Shown: positions 11,772-25,100 of the stretch, piece after piece
Layout of the letters: each line of letters opens with the position of its first letter
How positions within the stretch are numbered: the stretch's first letter is position 1
Source of the DNA: Hybos culiciformis
Taxonomy: Eukaryota; Arthropoda; Insecta; Diptera; Hybotidae
DNA length: 64,000 nt
Assembly (NCBI GenBank): GCA_964007475.1
Contig: OZ023273.1
Location: 70,309,430-70,373,429, forward strand
Direction: 5' to 3'
The notes under the pieces: model-generated
Database searches by the model: none
The model's input: the letters and a program-made list of their open reading frames with translations, nothing else
Told to the model about the DNA's origin: nothing
Translations under genes and position numbers: made by a program

Positions 11772-11905
11772 CCCTCTTGAATCTCTGAATAAGATTGCTG
11801 CGTGATGTGGATCTAATGTACCATCAGGCCTTAAACCACGACTAGCTGCACCTAATGAAGCACGTCTTTTTTCTAAATCCGCTGATGCTCTTCGCATATG
11901 TGCAC
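11772..11905 (-). CDS. SNF4Agamma: AMPK gamma subunit, exon just before the CBS core
   Basis: The exon has 134 nt, acceptor AAAAATAG and donor GGG/GTAAGT, phase 0 at exit. It encodes AHMRRASADLEKRRASLG, a Gly/Arg turn, and a final DPHHAAILFRDSRG. From memory, insect gamma subunits continue after this point with the segment leading into the first CBS domain, so the nucleotide-sensing core should lie to the left of base 1. The gene product is the regulatory gamma subunit of the AMPK heterotrimer, which binds AMP, ADP and ATP and controls the alpha kinase subunit. Two RRAS sites lie close together. High conservation of this short exon is expected, while the exons upstream are likely to vary. Confidence 0.78.
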
Positions 11906-12746
11906 CTATTTTTTTCATAAAACAAAAAATGAATTATATTAATACTTTTCAATAAAAAAACATTGTGCCTACAAATATTTTATCAAGTAAATATTTTTTA
12001 ACTTGACTAAATAAAAGATATAGTATATTACAAGTACCAAAATATAACAGAGTAATAATAGTCGATATTTTTTTTTTTGTCAAAGTTAAATATTTTTTGA
12101 AAATTTAATACTACATTTTTAAATGAACTCAGCTGTTATTATAAATTAAATAGTATTTTTGTATTAAATGTTTATATGTATATAATATAATTAATTACGA
12201 CCTATTTATAAAATTATTTTTCTTAGAAAAAAAAAATGTTTAAAAGTATCATAAAGTTTACGATGTGGATCTCCTTAATATTATTTTTAAGCACGATTTT
12301 TGCTTTTCATTTTAGTTTATTTATGAAGCAAAACGTGCTTCATTTTAAAAATTAAAAAGAATGCATTTAAATAAATACGTTGCGGTTATAATAAAATTGG
12401 TATTTTTAACTTAATAATTTTGTTTTTAAAGTAAATTATGTCTAACTTTTGTTTATGTGCAAAAATATTTCTTTTAACTAAAAAGAAAATTAACTGTGTG
12501 GTGTACACACAATGTTTTAAAAATAGTTATTACATTGTATGATACACTATTTTTACTTTGATAACCTTTATCAAATATTTATAATTATCAAACATTCAGC
12601 ACACAAGAAATCAAAATACAGAATACAGAACAGATTGTTTAGTGGTTAAAAACTTAGAAATATTCGTTATGAACTCATTCTTTGAAACTAAAAAGTATAA
12701 TATAAGAATTTAAAAAAATTAAATATCGTTGGTGCGAAAATTTTAC
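11906..12746 (-). other. Intron of the AMPK gamma gene
   Basis: The 841-bp intron between the exons at 12747 and 11905, with GTAAAA at the 5' end and an AATAG acceptor. A+T-rich; no further exon is seen. Confidence 0.6.
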
Positions 12747-13347
12747 CTTCTTTTAAAATTTTTTCATATATTTTATACGTTGACTCGCAATCGTTTAAAA
12801 TTTTTTTATACTGAAAATCTACGTCCAAACTTTTTGATCGGCCTCGGAATTCAACATCAGGTGGATGTTCATTTTTCGGTGATGAACAAGCCGAACCGCC
12901 ATCAAGTAATTTTCGAGGCCATATATGAACTTTTTTCGTTAAATTTTTGAACATATCCTGAATGGAATGATGATGGTGGTGGTGATGGTGACTACTGTGT
13001 TTTGATTTTGAGTCCTCAGAAGATGCTTCATTACTCAAGCTTTTAGCAAAACTTGAATTATCAAAACGGCTCCTGTAACTTCTATCCAAACATTCGCCTG
13101 TATACTTATGATAGTTTGAATACAATGAGTGAGTATTGTAATCATCTAAGGAATGGGCAGCATTAACTCTGTGAAAAATAGAATTTATTGAAGGACGTTC
13201 CTGAGATCTTGGGGTTCCTTGATAAGTCAAATATTGATGATGGTCCGAATGATTTTCATAAATATCATCAAGATCATGTGGAAAGAAACCTATTTGTGCT
13301 GACGGTGGTGTTGAACTATATGCATCTGCTGAAGCACGTCGGATACT
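12747..13347 (-). CDS. SNF4Agamma: AMPK gamma subunit, large central exon (200 codons)
   Basis: This is the longest exon, 601 nt, with acceptor TTCTTTTCTGTAG and donor GAAG/GTAAAA. It enters in phase 0 and leaves in phase 1. The frame begins SIRRASADAYSSTPPSAQ, has an FFPHDLDDIYENHSDHHQY stretch, a run of eight His near the middle, then a basic segment KNLTKKVHIWPRKLLDGG, the motif RGRSKSLDV, and ends YEKILKE. The terminal G joins GT of the next exon to give Gly, so the proteins join as KILKEG-AHMRRASAD. RRAS and RSKS are typical basic-directed kinase or 14-3-3-like sites; whether they are used is not known. The final part (YEKILKEGAHMRRASADLEK across the junction) matches my memory of insect SNF4Agamma. 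The His run could make coding length vary between individuals. Confidence 0.78.
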
Positions 13348-14150
13348 CTACAGAAAAGAATTAATTTAAAAAAAATGTGAATTTTCCAAACAAATTCAAA
13401 CTATTTGAATTATATTTCAACTTTTATAACAACAAAAATGTAAACGAAAAAACGACATAAAATCTACACGTTTCAAACCGACGAAATGTCTACAGTCAGG
13501 CGGTTGATCAGTGGGATATCTAGCGCCAGGCCCGAACATTATGGTGAACTGGCAACAAAAATGAAAAAGTTTGCCTCATTGCAAAGATGAACGAAAGATG
13601 AATAAAACTATTTCAAAGTTGGTTATTTTAAAAATAATAATCTACTTGGCGGTCAAAACGAATATTTTTCAAATACAGACATTATAAAAAAAAATATTGT
13701 TTCCAGACTTAAAGCTCGATTAAGTAAAATATAATTAAGGAATTAAGGAAAATATTTTTCTTTTTATTTCTTATCATTTTACTTTATAAGGGTTCCCATT
13801 CTTTTTTTCATCCAAATGAAACATTTATTATTATATAATTATATTTATTTAAGTATAATAAATCTAAATACTAAATTTGGGTTAAAACTTTTTTTATGCA
13901 TCACATCACAACTTAGGATTCTTAAGTATTTAGGACTTTATTTTAAGGACTATATTTAAGTATTTAAAAAGATTCTTTAACAGTTAAAAAAAAAATTAAG
14001 GCCTTGAAAATTTAACCTTGAAAGAAAATTAAGATTACATTTTTGTTGATTTTCTCTAAAGGAATAAAAAAAAATCAATAAAATTTTCATTTATATACGT
14101 CAAATTGTCAACATTTTTTTTTTTACTTCTTTACATAATTTTCAACTTAC
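13348..14150 (-). other. Intron of the AMPK gamma gene
   Basis: The 803-bp intron between the exons at 14151 and 13347 with GTAAGT and a TTCTTTTCTGTAG acceptor. A small patch near 13480-13550 is less A+T-rich (CGACGAAATGTCTACAGTC) but is not open in any convincing frame. Confidence 0.55.
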
Positions 14151-14332
14151 ACTATAAATATTCGGACTGTGACTTCTCTCGAATATACTGCGACGTGATG
14201 ATGGGGTTCTTTTCAAACTACTTCCATAACTATCATAAGAGTTTTTAGGATATAAACTAATTGAATTTGGTGAGTTTTGATGATTATTTGAGGATTTTCC
14301 TAAATCTGGAACTGGTTGGGGGCTTGATTTAT
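14151..14332 (-). CDS. SNF4Agamma: AMPK gamma subunit, Ser/Pro-rich exon
   Basis: The exon has 182 nt. The acceptor TTTTAG at 14333 is preceded by a good branch-point match (TTAACTAAT) about 25 bases upstream; the donor is AGT/GTAAGT in phase 0. The reading frame stays open upstream of this acceptor to an ATG at 14417, which is probably chance read-through of the 271-bp intron, although a start there cannot be excluded. The protein contains SSPQPVPDLGK, then SYDSYGSSLKRTPSSRRS, then FERSHSPNIYS. The SYGSSL motif recurs in the alternative first exon at 1136-1627. Several basic-directed serine sites (SSRRS, RSHSP) suggest phosphorylation, but this is inference from composition only. Confidence 0.68.
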
Positions 14333-14603
14333 CTAAAATTTGAGAATTATTAGTTAATTTTTGATTGTGATTAATTGTGTTTTTATTTAGAATGAACATT
14401 GTGTACGTTTGGTTCATTTTAGCATAAAGAGTTGCCCATGTCTAGGCGAAGCATTATGTACTTTTATGAATGTCTTTCCTACAAGACTTTTATATCTACT
14501 CCGAAGTACTTAATGCAGATACAATTTAATGTGTGGATAAGGATTTTGTTGCTTTTGAAAAAAAAATATATATATTTTAAGAAATTTTCTCATTTTAATT
14601 TAC

Positions 14604-14846
14604 CTTGCTGCCAATTTGATGTTGAATCATCACTACTGCCTGAACTAATACTATTCAGTCTTGTGGAAGCAAATTGTTGTGAATGAATAGAATTATTTCG
14701 AGCACTGCTCGAATTCGCATTATTGTAATGATTATTTGATGAATTCTGGCTACCATTATGCCAAGATTCTGCACTTATTTGCTTTTCAATAGCGTGCTGT
14801 CTATACAAATGTGTTATTCCATGCATTTTAAAAGTTTCTTGTTTCA
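14604..14846 (-). CDS. SNF4Agamma: AMPK gamma subunit, Asn/Ser-rich N-terminal exon
   Basis: The exon is open for 80 codons plus split codons at both ends. The acceptor is AAATTAG at 14847, with a TTTAACTAT branch-like sequence about 20 bases upstream. The donor CAAG/GTAAAT leaves phase 1. The protein begins KQETFKMHGITHLYRQH and is then dominated by Ser and Asn with GSSDDSTSNWQQ near the end, which suggests a disordered linker. If transcription began inside the large intron, the internal ATG that gives MHGITHLYRQ could start a shorter protein, because an in-frame TAA lies upstream of the acceptor. The junction to the next exon makes an Asp codon (GAT) and reads NWQQ-D-KSSPQPVP. No catalytic or ligand-binding motif is visible; gamma subunits bind nucleotide through CBS repeats, which are not encoded here. 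Confidence 0.65.
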
Positions 14847-15360
14847 CTAATTTAAATTCAATTTATAGTTAAAACTTTTCGGAAACTTTTTGTAATTTAT
14901 ATTCTTTCCAAAAAAAAAAATGTATAATTATGTTCTACTATTATACTTATTTATACGATTATTAATAACAAATAAAAAGTTTTTACTCTTCATACATTTT
15001 AATAAAAATATCTTCAAAATTTAATAATTTAAACGTATTTTAATTAAAAGTCCTTTTTCTTTTATACATCTGAAACAAAGAAAAAAATAATTTAATTAAA
15101 TTTTTTTTTTTAAATAATTTTTCGATAACCCTAATAATTGTTTAACTATAGGGTTAGATTAAAATTAAAATAAAAACTTCAATTAGTTCGGGCAGCCTGG
15201 TTTCATACCCAAAACCTGTATAATTTATCCGCATAGACATTAACCGAGTGTCAGCAAACTAAATTAAATGAAAATACATGCATAGGTTTTTAAGCGGATG
15301 ATGAATGATATCTCAACCTCCGCGTGCTTACGTCTATTGGCTCAATGTACTATTCAATAG

Positions 15361-15720
15361 TAGGGCTGCCAATACCGGAAACCCGAAATCCCGGGATATC
15401 ACATGTTTTTAAAATCTCGAAATACCGGGATAGTGGTACAGAAATTAACATGCTTCAATTAATGTAAATATTTTTATTTTATTTTAAAATATTGTCCATC
15501 ACATACTTATACAAATTTCAATTTTCGACAAGTGATAAATAATGTCGCCAAGGTCATGAAATTGCAATAATTGCGAAAATGGGTCGAGTCAGAAATAGTA
15601 TTTTCTTCTGCTGCGTTATTTTGCAATAAATTACGCAGTTCTTTGGATGACAAGACTCTAGACGAGCTTTGTTTTCTCAGATTCCATTTTCAACAACAAA
15701 CAAAAAATTAGTCAACATTA
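15361..15720 (-). mobile_element. Decayed hAT-like transposon remnant
   Basis: The left boundary has TAGGGCTGCCAATACCGGAA followed by CCCGGGAT-type palindromic words, which resembles the CAGGGCTGCC-style ends of hAT elements. Inside, the minus strand can be read as NLRKQSSSRVLSSKELRNLL followed by QNNAAEE, a pattern similar in spacing to the C-terminal dimerisation region of hAT transposases, but the frame is broken upstream by a TGA. The right end is not found. This is a weak assignment based on pattern memory. Confidence 0.35.
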
Positions 15721-16079
15721 ATTTCAATGCTTCTTCATTTTCAAGATAGTAGAGTGAAACCAGGGTTAATACAGTTCCCGGTCAATAAAAACTAGGATAA
15801 AAGAGTTTTGGCTGTATTTTATACTAATACTACTATTTACTATATAATATAATATGTTTATACTTACTTAAATTTTTAGATATTATTTTTATTTATTAAC
15901 TTCAAATTTGATCAACATCAAAATATTAATGTAGATTTTATAAATTTTATTTATATTTATAATTTATATATATATTTTTATAATTATTTATAAGGTATTA
16001 TTTTTATTTTTATTTATTTTTAGATTTTGTTTTGAATTAATTTCTCAAACACTGTCTGGTAAGATTTTTATAATGTTTG

Positions 16080-16082
<3 letters not shown>

Positions 16083-16110
<28 letters not shown>

Positions 16111-16111
16111 A
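16083..16111. repeat. (ATT)n microsatellite
   Basis: About nine perfect ATT units on the plus strand in a broader T-rich region. Confidence 0.9.
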
Positions 16112-19100
16112 CAATAATCATTGTAAAAAAATTATAACAAAAATAAAAATACATATTTTTTTATTAAACACAAATTTTTTTTTTTAAAAATATATTTTTT
16201 TTTTACAACCAACGTACATGTAGAAAAAAAAAGTTGAATAACCTGTAAATAAGTCAAAGCTAGAAATTTTCATTTATATGAAATTTTATTTATATATTTT
16301 TTATATATTATAGAAAGTTTAAAAAATATAAATATGTATGTAAAATTTGTGTAAAATTATATATACGTAATATTAAATATAAATGATATATTATGTTCTC
16401 AATTGATGCGTTTTTATAATAAATAATAAACAATATATTTTATAAAGCTATAATTACAAAATATATTTTATTACTTATACATTATAATAAGAAATTTTAG
16501 TCAAAATTAATTTTTTTTTTTAATAATATGTATAAAAACATTTCAAGTTAAAAAGTTGAAGACTGTTAAGAGGAAGAAGTAAAGATGGATTCGTTTCATC
16601 AATACGTATATTGACCATAAATGGTCGAAGCCCAAGTTGATGTTTTTCAATTAAAAACACATTAACCTATTTAAATTATGTTAAAATTTGACAAAACTCA
16701 ATATCTCAGTAATCCTTTGATAGTTTTTCGAGTTCTAAGGCGTTTTGAATATATAATTAAAAGTTGGATTTACGGTCACCGGAGGTTGGACAACTTAAAA
16801 AATGCTGTAAAACGCACCGTTTTCGAGATATTTGCGTTAAACTAAAAATATTCTGAGTATGTTCTCCTTTTAGGAGAACAAAAATGGTCAGCTTATAACA
16901 ATGGATTTCAATAATGGATTTGGGCCACTGTATAAATATATCATATACTTAGTATTATATAAAATAAAAAGACATAACAATATAAACTTTTTAAAAAATA
17001 ATTTTGTTCTAGTTTTTTTTTTTGTTTTTTTAATGTAATAGAGAAATTATAAAATGTTCATAAAAAACCTTTTTATGAAATGAAAATTATTTTTTTTCTC
17101 ATTAACAATATTACTTTTAATATAGCGAATGACCTTTGTTTCAAAAGAAAATGGTAATGCTGCTATACAGAGTATAAATAAAAATATTTATTTACTTTTT
17201 TTTTCATATATAGCTATTAGTTATGTATTATTATATGTCTCAGAAATGTTTATTTTTTTTATAAATAGAATGAAAATAATTAAGATTATTATTATAAGTA
17301 AACAGAAATGAATTAACCGGCCAAATGATATAAAAACAAATACTAGTCTGCGAACTACATAAATTCTAGGAAAGAAAAATATAATTTTTTTACTTCTCAA
17401 CAACGTCATTGTGATGTTATTATTGATGTATTCTTTTTAAATTTTTTCTTCGTAAACTTTGTCAATTAGAAATTACATAATGTTTTTGATACTAAAAATG
17501 CTTCATATTCAGATAGACTGTTTCGTTTTTTTGTGTGAACTCAATTAAGTGTGAAAAATATTTCATAAATTTCTAAATGACTTTTATTAGTTTTTCAAGT
17601 CATAAAATATAAGAAGGGGATTAAAAAATTCTTAAACGAAATACCCATAGTTAGAGTTAATTAAAATCAATTGCATAATCTATGCATAATATTCTTTTGA
17701 TGTCATTTTAGTTAAATTATGTATAATAATATGTAACTATTATATTCGTAAATAAGAATTCAATGTAAAAATTCTGTAAACGACATAAATATTAGATAAG
17801 TATATTTATTTATGTTGCCGTCTATCATTATCAAATATTATCAGAAAATTATTTAGTAAATACTCTGAAATAATAAAAAAAAAACAAATTAAATTTGAAA
17901 ATCAGAGGTTTAAAAAAATTAAATTATGATAAGTGAGATAAAAATTCAAAGATATTTTAGTAGGTTTACGTGTAAAATAATCTTTTTTTTTTGTCCCCTC
18001 AAGAAAATTTTTTTATGAATCTGAAAAATAAAAAAAAAAACATATTGATTCATATTAATTTTTTTTTATGAGTTCAAAATAATAATATTCTTATCTTTAG
18101 TTAACTTGAATATAATATTTATTTACTAACGAAATTAAATTTCAATGACCTTTTATTAAGAACTGGTAGATTTGCTATATAAGAAAAAAGAAAGTCATAT
18201 ATATTATATAATATATACGTTATAATATGGAAATCGAAAACAAGTTGAGTGTTTTAATAAAAAAAAAAACTGATATAATTTAAGTGTCAAATAAATATTT
18301 TAACTATATTTTGATAAATTTTTTTTGCAAAATATAATCATTAAATCCAATTAACAATATTTAAGTACGATAATTAATAAAAAGAAAATCAAGGTTTGAT
18401 TATACCGCATTAGTTATTGATGATTTGCCTCCACAATGTCTAGCCAACGCTAAATCTTATCCTAAAGTAAAATTATGTACTTATACTAAGTACATTTATA
18501 ACGATTTAATTTTGTGTTCTTTATTATTATATTTTATATCAAAAAAAAAAAACATTCATACACAAATTACATATAAATATTTATTAAAGTTTCTGATTAT
18601 ATTCTTATCAGTTAATTAATTTAGTCTCTTAGCGTATATTACATTAATTATTATTATGTTGTTTTTGAGTTGAAATATATTCGGTCTGTTTTCGTTTGAT
18701 AACCTATAATAATTTTATCAATTATTATTTTTTAGTCTACAAATTTGGCCCCACCAAAATATAATAAATATTTATAATCACAATTATTATTATTATAAAT
18801 TTTATATACAACTTTTTTTTTTGTTTTTTTACAATCAAAAGAATACGAGTAAAATATCATTTCGAGATGGCCTTGCAATACATACATACATAATACTTTT
18901 TTTTTTGCGCAATACTTTTATCATTTATTTTTATTCACCAACTTGTGGAATAATAAAATCACGAAGGTTCGAAAAAACTTATGGACTTTCACATATTGTA
19001 TTATATTTTCTAATCGTTCTATAATACCTCAAACATAGTGATAAAATATTTCATTAGTTGTTTTCTACATCAAATTTTCTTTTCCATTTTCTAATTCTGG

Positions 19101-22100
19101 TGAATTAAATATTTTTTACAAAATTACTATTGTTGCATCATTTTCTAGATTTCTTTTAATTTAAAAATCAAAAATTCTACAAACTGGATGAAGTTATATT
19201 TCAACAATTTGACAAACAAACAAATTTTTTTTTCTAAACCCAAACATATTGCTGTTTTTCTTCGAATTAGAATCTGAAGATTATCTAAACTAATTTAGAA
19301 TTTTTATTTTTTAGGTAATATATTAAATAATAATTCTGATTAATCTCACATACTTAATAATTTATTTATTTTTTGGCTGAGAGTTATTTATTCTTTATAT
19401 GTAAGAGATATTTTTATTTACAAGTAGCTTAGTGTTATAAATACCGAAAAATTAATTTATTGTCCAATAAAGTTAAGAAATATATCTATTTTTCTACGTT
19501 GTGATATTCTGCTGGATGATATGAGCCGAAGATTATATTAATTAGGATTGTTGATTAGGAAATTATTTCGAAGTTAAATAGTTAAATTTTATATGGAAAT
19601 TATATAATTAATAGTTAATTATTGAACTTCTATCTTTAATTTGGAAGAGAGAGAATTTCTTCAAATTGAATTGAGTATGAAATAAGAAACAATGCTTGGC
19701 TATTACATTACATTACAGCTACGAACATATACTATAGAAATAACATAAATGAATTTAACCTTCGTTATACGAGGAAAATATTAATATTATGTTGTTTTTT
19801 TTTATTCTTCAGAAAGAAAATTAAATTAGGGATTCTTGAAATTTTCTGCACTAAGCCAAATTACAAATAAACCAAATTGTCTTTAATTAATTTGATTATA
19901 TGTATTTGGAATATAAATTTGGAAATTACCTAAATCAAATTAAATCTCATCCCAACATAGAAAATAATTATAGTCTTTTTTATTTAAAATCATTATTATT
20001 TCAGTTGCGATTAATCAAATTATCAATCAGAACTAATTAGGTGAATAAATCATCCAAATATAATTTTTATTCATTCCATTTGAAAAAGTATCTTACAAAA
20101 TTAAAATATTATTGAAATTCTTCTAATAATTTCATATTTTTTTAATGCATAATTCTAACATAATTCTAAAGATAATATGTTTTAATTCAAAAATGCAACA
20201 ATATCAGACTTTGTGCCAAATAAAATTCGATGGAAATTATTCTCTAATCGCAAATTGACGATTTTTTTAATTAATTTAAAGCTTTATCAAACAATACTCA
20301 TTACCAACAACAACATTTATGTTATAAATAAAATCCGAGAAATCCAACAAAAAAAAAAACATGAAGAAAGAATGAAAAATTAGTATTATTCAACGATAAA
20401 AATATACACACATAAATACAATATAAAATATAAATTTGCAAATAGCTTCTATACAAAAAAAAATATATATATTTGAATAATGATAACAACAGAATAATTT
20501 AAATAAATTATAATCGTACAATTGACTTTTTAGTTAGGCCGGCGACTCACTTATTCTCCTGTTAAATATCTTTTTTAAATAATATTTCTTAAGATAAACC
20601 AAAATCTTAGATAGATAGCTTAAAATCATTCATCAAAGCAGTAGAACTTATACGTTTAATACCTATATATGAAATAGTGCTTCAACAAAAACTTAAAATG
20701 ATTTTCTACACATGTATTTTTTTATTAAGTCTTTAGTTAATGGAAATATTGAATATAAGATAAGAAGACCCCCTTTTTAAAAATAAATTAAAAAAAATTC
20801 AATCGTTAGAGATCTTGAGATTCAGTTTTTTTTTTTTTTTAATATAAACACTTGAATATCAGTTTAATTAATTTTGAGTTAATTATTTTTTGAAATAAAA
20901 AAATAAATAAATTTAGTAGGTATGTAGGTATTAACAAATTTTCTAATATTAATCTTTGACTTTAAGACTGAAATACAAATTTTCTATGCAATGTTTATAA
21001 TTATATTATTTTTTTTTTTTTTAATAGAAATTATGATAATTATTATATTTTTTTTATTATTTCTGTTTGTCAGTCTAGGTCCGGGATGAAACAATGTCCA
21101 CAGACTGAAATTTTAATTAATGTTTTATTTTATTAAAACACATTTTTAAAGGTCATTGAATTTGAATGAAAAAAAAGATTTTAAAAGTTTTTCTTTTATT
21201 TTATTAATTTGTTTGAAACAAAGATTTAATAATAATGAAAATACTTTGTTTGAATATGAATAAAAATTCTTCCATCCAGAGAATTTAGAATATTAAGAAA
21301 ACCTTCAAAGAAATAAATAAAAGAAATTTGTATTGCAATTAATTTGTGGCCAACCTTTGCGGTCTAAAATCTGGGACTTTGAAAATTATGGAAGATTACA
21401 GGTATAGAAAGATAAATAGTTTATTTAGTAGTGTTACTCGAATTAACAATATTATTGCATAGAAGCGAGAGTATAACATGTATATCAACCTTAATAACAG
21501 AAAATCGCTTGCAATAGCAAATTAAATGTCAACAATTTAAAACTTATTTATTCATTTTTATACACATTCGAACAATAATATAAATTCGCATTGGAATTTA
21601 TTTTTCTTCTTCTATCTATTTGGCAAAAATACTCGAAATATATTTGAACATCACAAATATGTATAACTACTTAAACTAAGAAATTATTGAAAGAAAAACA
21701 TAAAATGTATATTTAATAAAAAATTTACAAAATCTCAAAAATGCATTTCATTTCCCACAGTAGAAGTGAGAACCATTAACTTTAAAAGGAATTACAAAAT
21801 TATCAATTGGTTTTGAAGTTTTTTTTGTGTCTCTCATGATTGTGTATTCCATCTTTATTGTCGTGAGTGAGTATTTTTTTTTGGTTCTACAAAATAAATG
21901 TAAATAAACAACCTGCTGGCAGGTTAAAAGCGAACATTTGTTGGGCTCAAAGAAAAAAATTTCAATTAATTTTCGAAACAGGAGTTTAATAAATTTATTT
22001 TTTTCAATATTTAATTAATAAACTTAAAATTTTTTTTCAAATTCCTAATTATTTTTTTTAATTTAACATTTTCACAGCAATTTTTATTTGGTTGTAAAAT

Positions 22101-25100
22101 TTACAAAATTCACCAAAGAATTTTTCGAACAAATAATATTTAGATAAGATTGATTTTATTCCACTTATCAAAGATTATCGAACTGAACTCAGTGTAAGTT
22201 TAAATTAAAAACTCTATTGGGATTTTAATTTAATCTCCTTGAAAATAAATAAAATAAATCCTTTTATTTATTTTGGTTCTTTATGCTATTTTTTATAATA
22301 ATTTAATACTTTTTGTAAATCTGCTTAAAAGTTTTCTTTTGTAAACAATTTCTTTTTTTTTTATTCTTACAATATTTTATTTAAAGTATAAGTATTTTTT
22401 TTACAATATTATTTTATTATTGTCTTGTTAAAAATTGTTTTTTTTTATTTTTCTTCAATTCAAAAAACCATAAAAATTATTTTATTCTCTTATTTTATAA
22501 ATTAATAATATAACAGCGATATGAATTAATCGAGATTTGAATTAAAACTAAAAATGTGCGCAAAAATACTAGATAAAAGAATTTTTGTAACGAAAACAAA
22601 CAAAAAAAAAATATATATATATGTAGGTATATGAAATGTATCAAAAAAATAAAAGAGGTAGAGATTTTTTTCCTTATACCTAGTGCTTGCAAAAACTCCG
22701 CAATGTTCTATCACACACTACGGAAAAGGATTTTTTGTTTACTTTCAATAATTTTTAGTTTTAGCAAATATGTAATGGATGAGAATTTTTTAGTAATTTG
22801 TCAAAAAGAAAAAAATGTATTTAGGGGCTTGAATTATGTATGTATAGTCTATATTGTGTACAAATCACAAAATTGAATATATGTAGAACCTTAGAAAATA
22901 TTTTTGAGTCCAGCATAAATTATGTTTTTGTGTCACAACATAAAAAAAAAGTGTTGTCATTTAAAAAAATATAAACAGTATAAATTATGAAAATGTTGAT
23001 AAAAAAACTATTTGAATTGATGTTTATGCTATTTAACAGCAAAAATAAATTTCGAAAATTTAAAAACGTCTCTTTTGAATGTTGAAGCAACTAGTCTTTT
23101 CGGATTTTAAAACATTTTTGAAGTTTGAACCCTAAATAAACTATTAACAATAATAACTTAGACTTTAACTTTTTATCAAACTAAATAATTGAATTACAGA
23201 AAACGTTTAATTCAAGCAATTTGTCTAATTAGTTAATTAAAAAAAACACACACACATCTTAAAGCACAAGCACCGATATCAAACTTAAATTGTGTTGAAT
23301 AAAATTTAATTTTTCGTTGTGAACATAATCACGAAAACGAATTCAGTTGAAAGTGGAAAATTTCATTTCCATTGAATATACAATTATCCGGACTGGAATA
23401 GGAAATCGGCTTTTCAAACGATTCTAGGATCTAATCAAATAACGAAATAACCCTCAGGAAAGAAACTCATTAATTTTTCTATAAATTAAAATTTTTAAAT
23501 AATTTTTGTTTTTTAACAACTATAAATTTTTGTATAGTTATTATTTAGAATCAATATTGCCAACATATTTCGAAGCAGAGTGTGCAGAACATCACAAATC
23601 TATACTACCCAAAAAAATTTAAAATTCTCAATGAACTTAAAAATTATAATATTTTACTCCAAAATGAGACAAAAAAAAAATAAAAAACAACTCTCGTATG
23701 ACAATAATGGAAAATGCAGAGATATACATAAAACAGTTACGTAATTTTCCACGTTGGATTTTCATTGAAGAAATATTTTTTTATTTTTTTTTTTGTAATT
23801 CTTAAAAATATAGAATTTATATAAAGAATGTTAAAACTGAGCTTTAATTAAAATTTAGAATAAAATCAATATCAAAAACTGTATCTCTATTGTTATATGA
23901 TAAAACTATTTTTTTTTTGTTTTAGTTATAAATGAAAATCATCATTAATTCTTATAAAAATGTCAGTCGGTTATACAAACAAACCCATTGTAAACAGTAT
24001 GGCAAATTCTCAAAATAGTTCACCTTAGTTTTTGGGGGCGGCTACAAATTTAACAAAATCTGTAACAATATAATAAGGAAACAACATCGATAAAAATATT
24101 TATTTGATGAGAGGTGGGTAATTTTATTTTTATTTATTAATTAAAAATAAAACATTTAAATTTTTTTTTTTTTTTTAGGAAAGTAGAAAATATTGTTGCT
24201 TTGTAATGCAGCAATTAACCTAAATTGTCTGTTTGAGGATTCGATGTTTTGAAATATAATATTTAGGTTTATGTAAACAAGAAGAGAGTTCGTTCAACAC
24301 TTGCAATTTGTAAAAATAAGAATAATTAAGTTATAGTAATAGTAATAGTATAAAAAAAATAAATGTTGCACATCTAAAGAATTGAAATTCTTAATTTTTG
24401 GTCAAAACCAAATTATACAATTATGTATAGTTCAAAATACCCAAACCTAATGAATTTTTGGTGCTTGGAACTTCAATTGGCTTATTTTAAATGTTTGCTT
24501 AAAAAAAATGTGCTTACTTTTAATCAAACATTTATAAAATTATGGGATTCAATAATTTTGCGCATGATCTTCATTTAACAAAACAATTTTTTTTCTTTCT
24601 CCCTATTTCATTTTAAATTTTTTTTTTTTTTGCAAAATCCAATGACCTTATTTCTTTATTTATAACATTTCCGTCATATAAAAATCATTTTGTAAATACT
24701 CATATATGTATATTTAAATCCATAGACATAATGTGCTAAGTGTATATTTAAGTACTTAAGTATAAAAAAGATATATTCTTTATTGAAAAAAAGTATAAAG
24801 TATTTTGAAATGTCCTTGCACAAAAGAACATTGCCCAAAATCGCTTTTTTTTCTACATATACAACGCCATCAACATTAAATTTTTTATATAAGGAAAATA
24901 ATGGTTTTGTTTTTCATATTTTGAAATAAAAATCTTTTAAAAAATATATTATATGTACAGTACATTGTACTCATTATGATAAAAGAAAAAACTGATAAAT
25001 TTTTTACGAACTTTAGTAAAAAGTTAAAATTTCATAAAATTAGAATTTCGAATCGAAATAATTAATGTACTATTCGCATAAATTAAATAAACTCTGCTAT

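Noticed and set aside
12729..12950. Plus-strand 73-codon frame
   Set aside because: It is the antisense shadow of the large AMPK gamma exon.
14333..14417. Upstream extension of the 14151-14332 exon to an ATG at 14417
   Set aside because: A good branch point and TTTTAG acceptor at 14333, plus phase agreement with 14604, favour splicing; kept only as a possible alternative.
14432..14686. Plus-strand 84-codon frame
   Set aside because: It crosses an intron and the antisense of an exon; no independent evidence.
22495..22876. Phe/Ile/Tyr-rich frames on both strands
   Set aside because: Typical chance frames of A+T-rich DNA, with no splice context.
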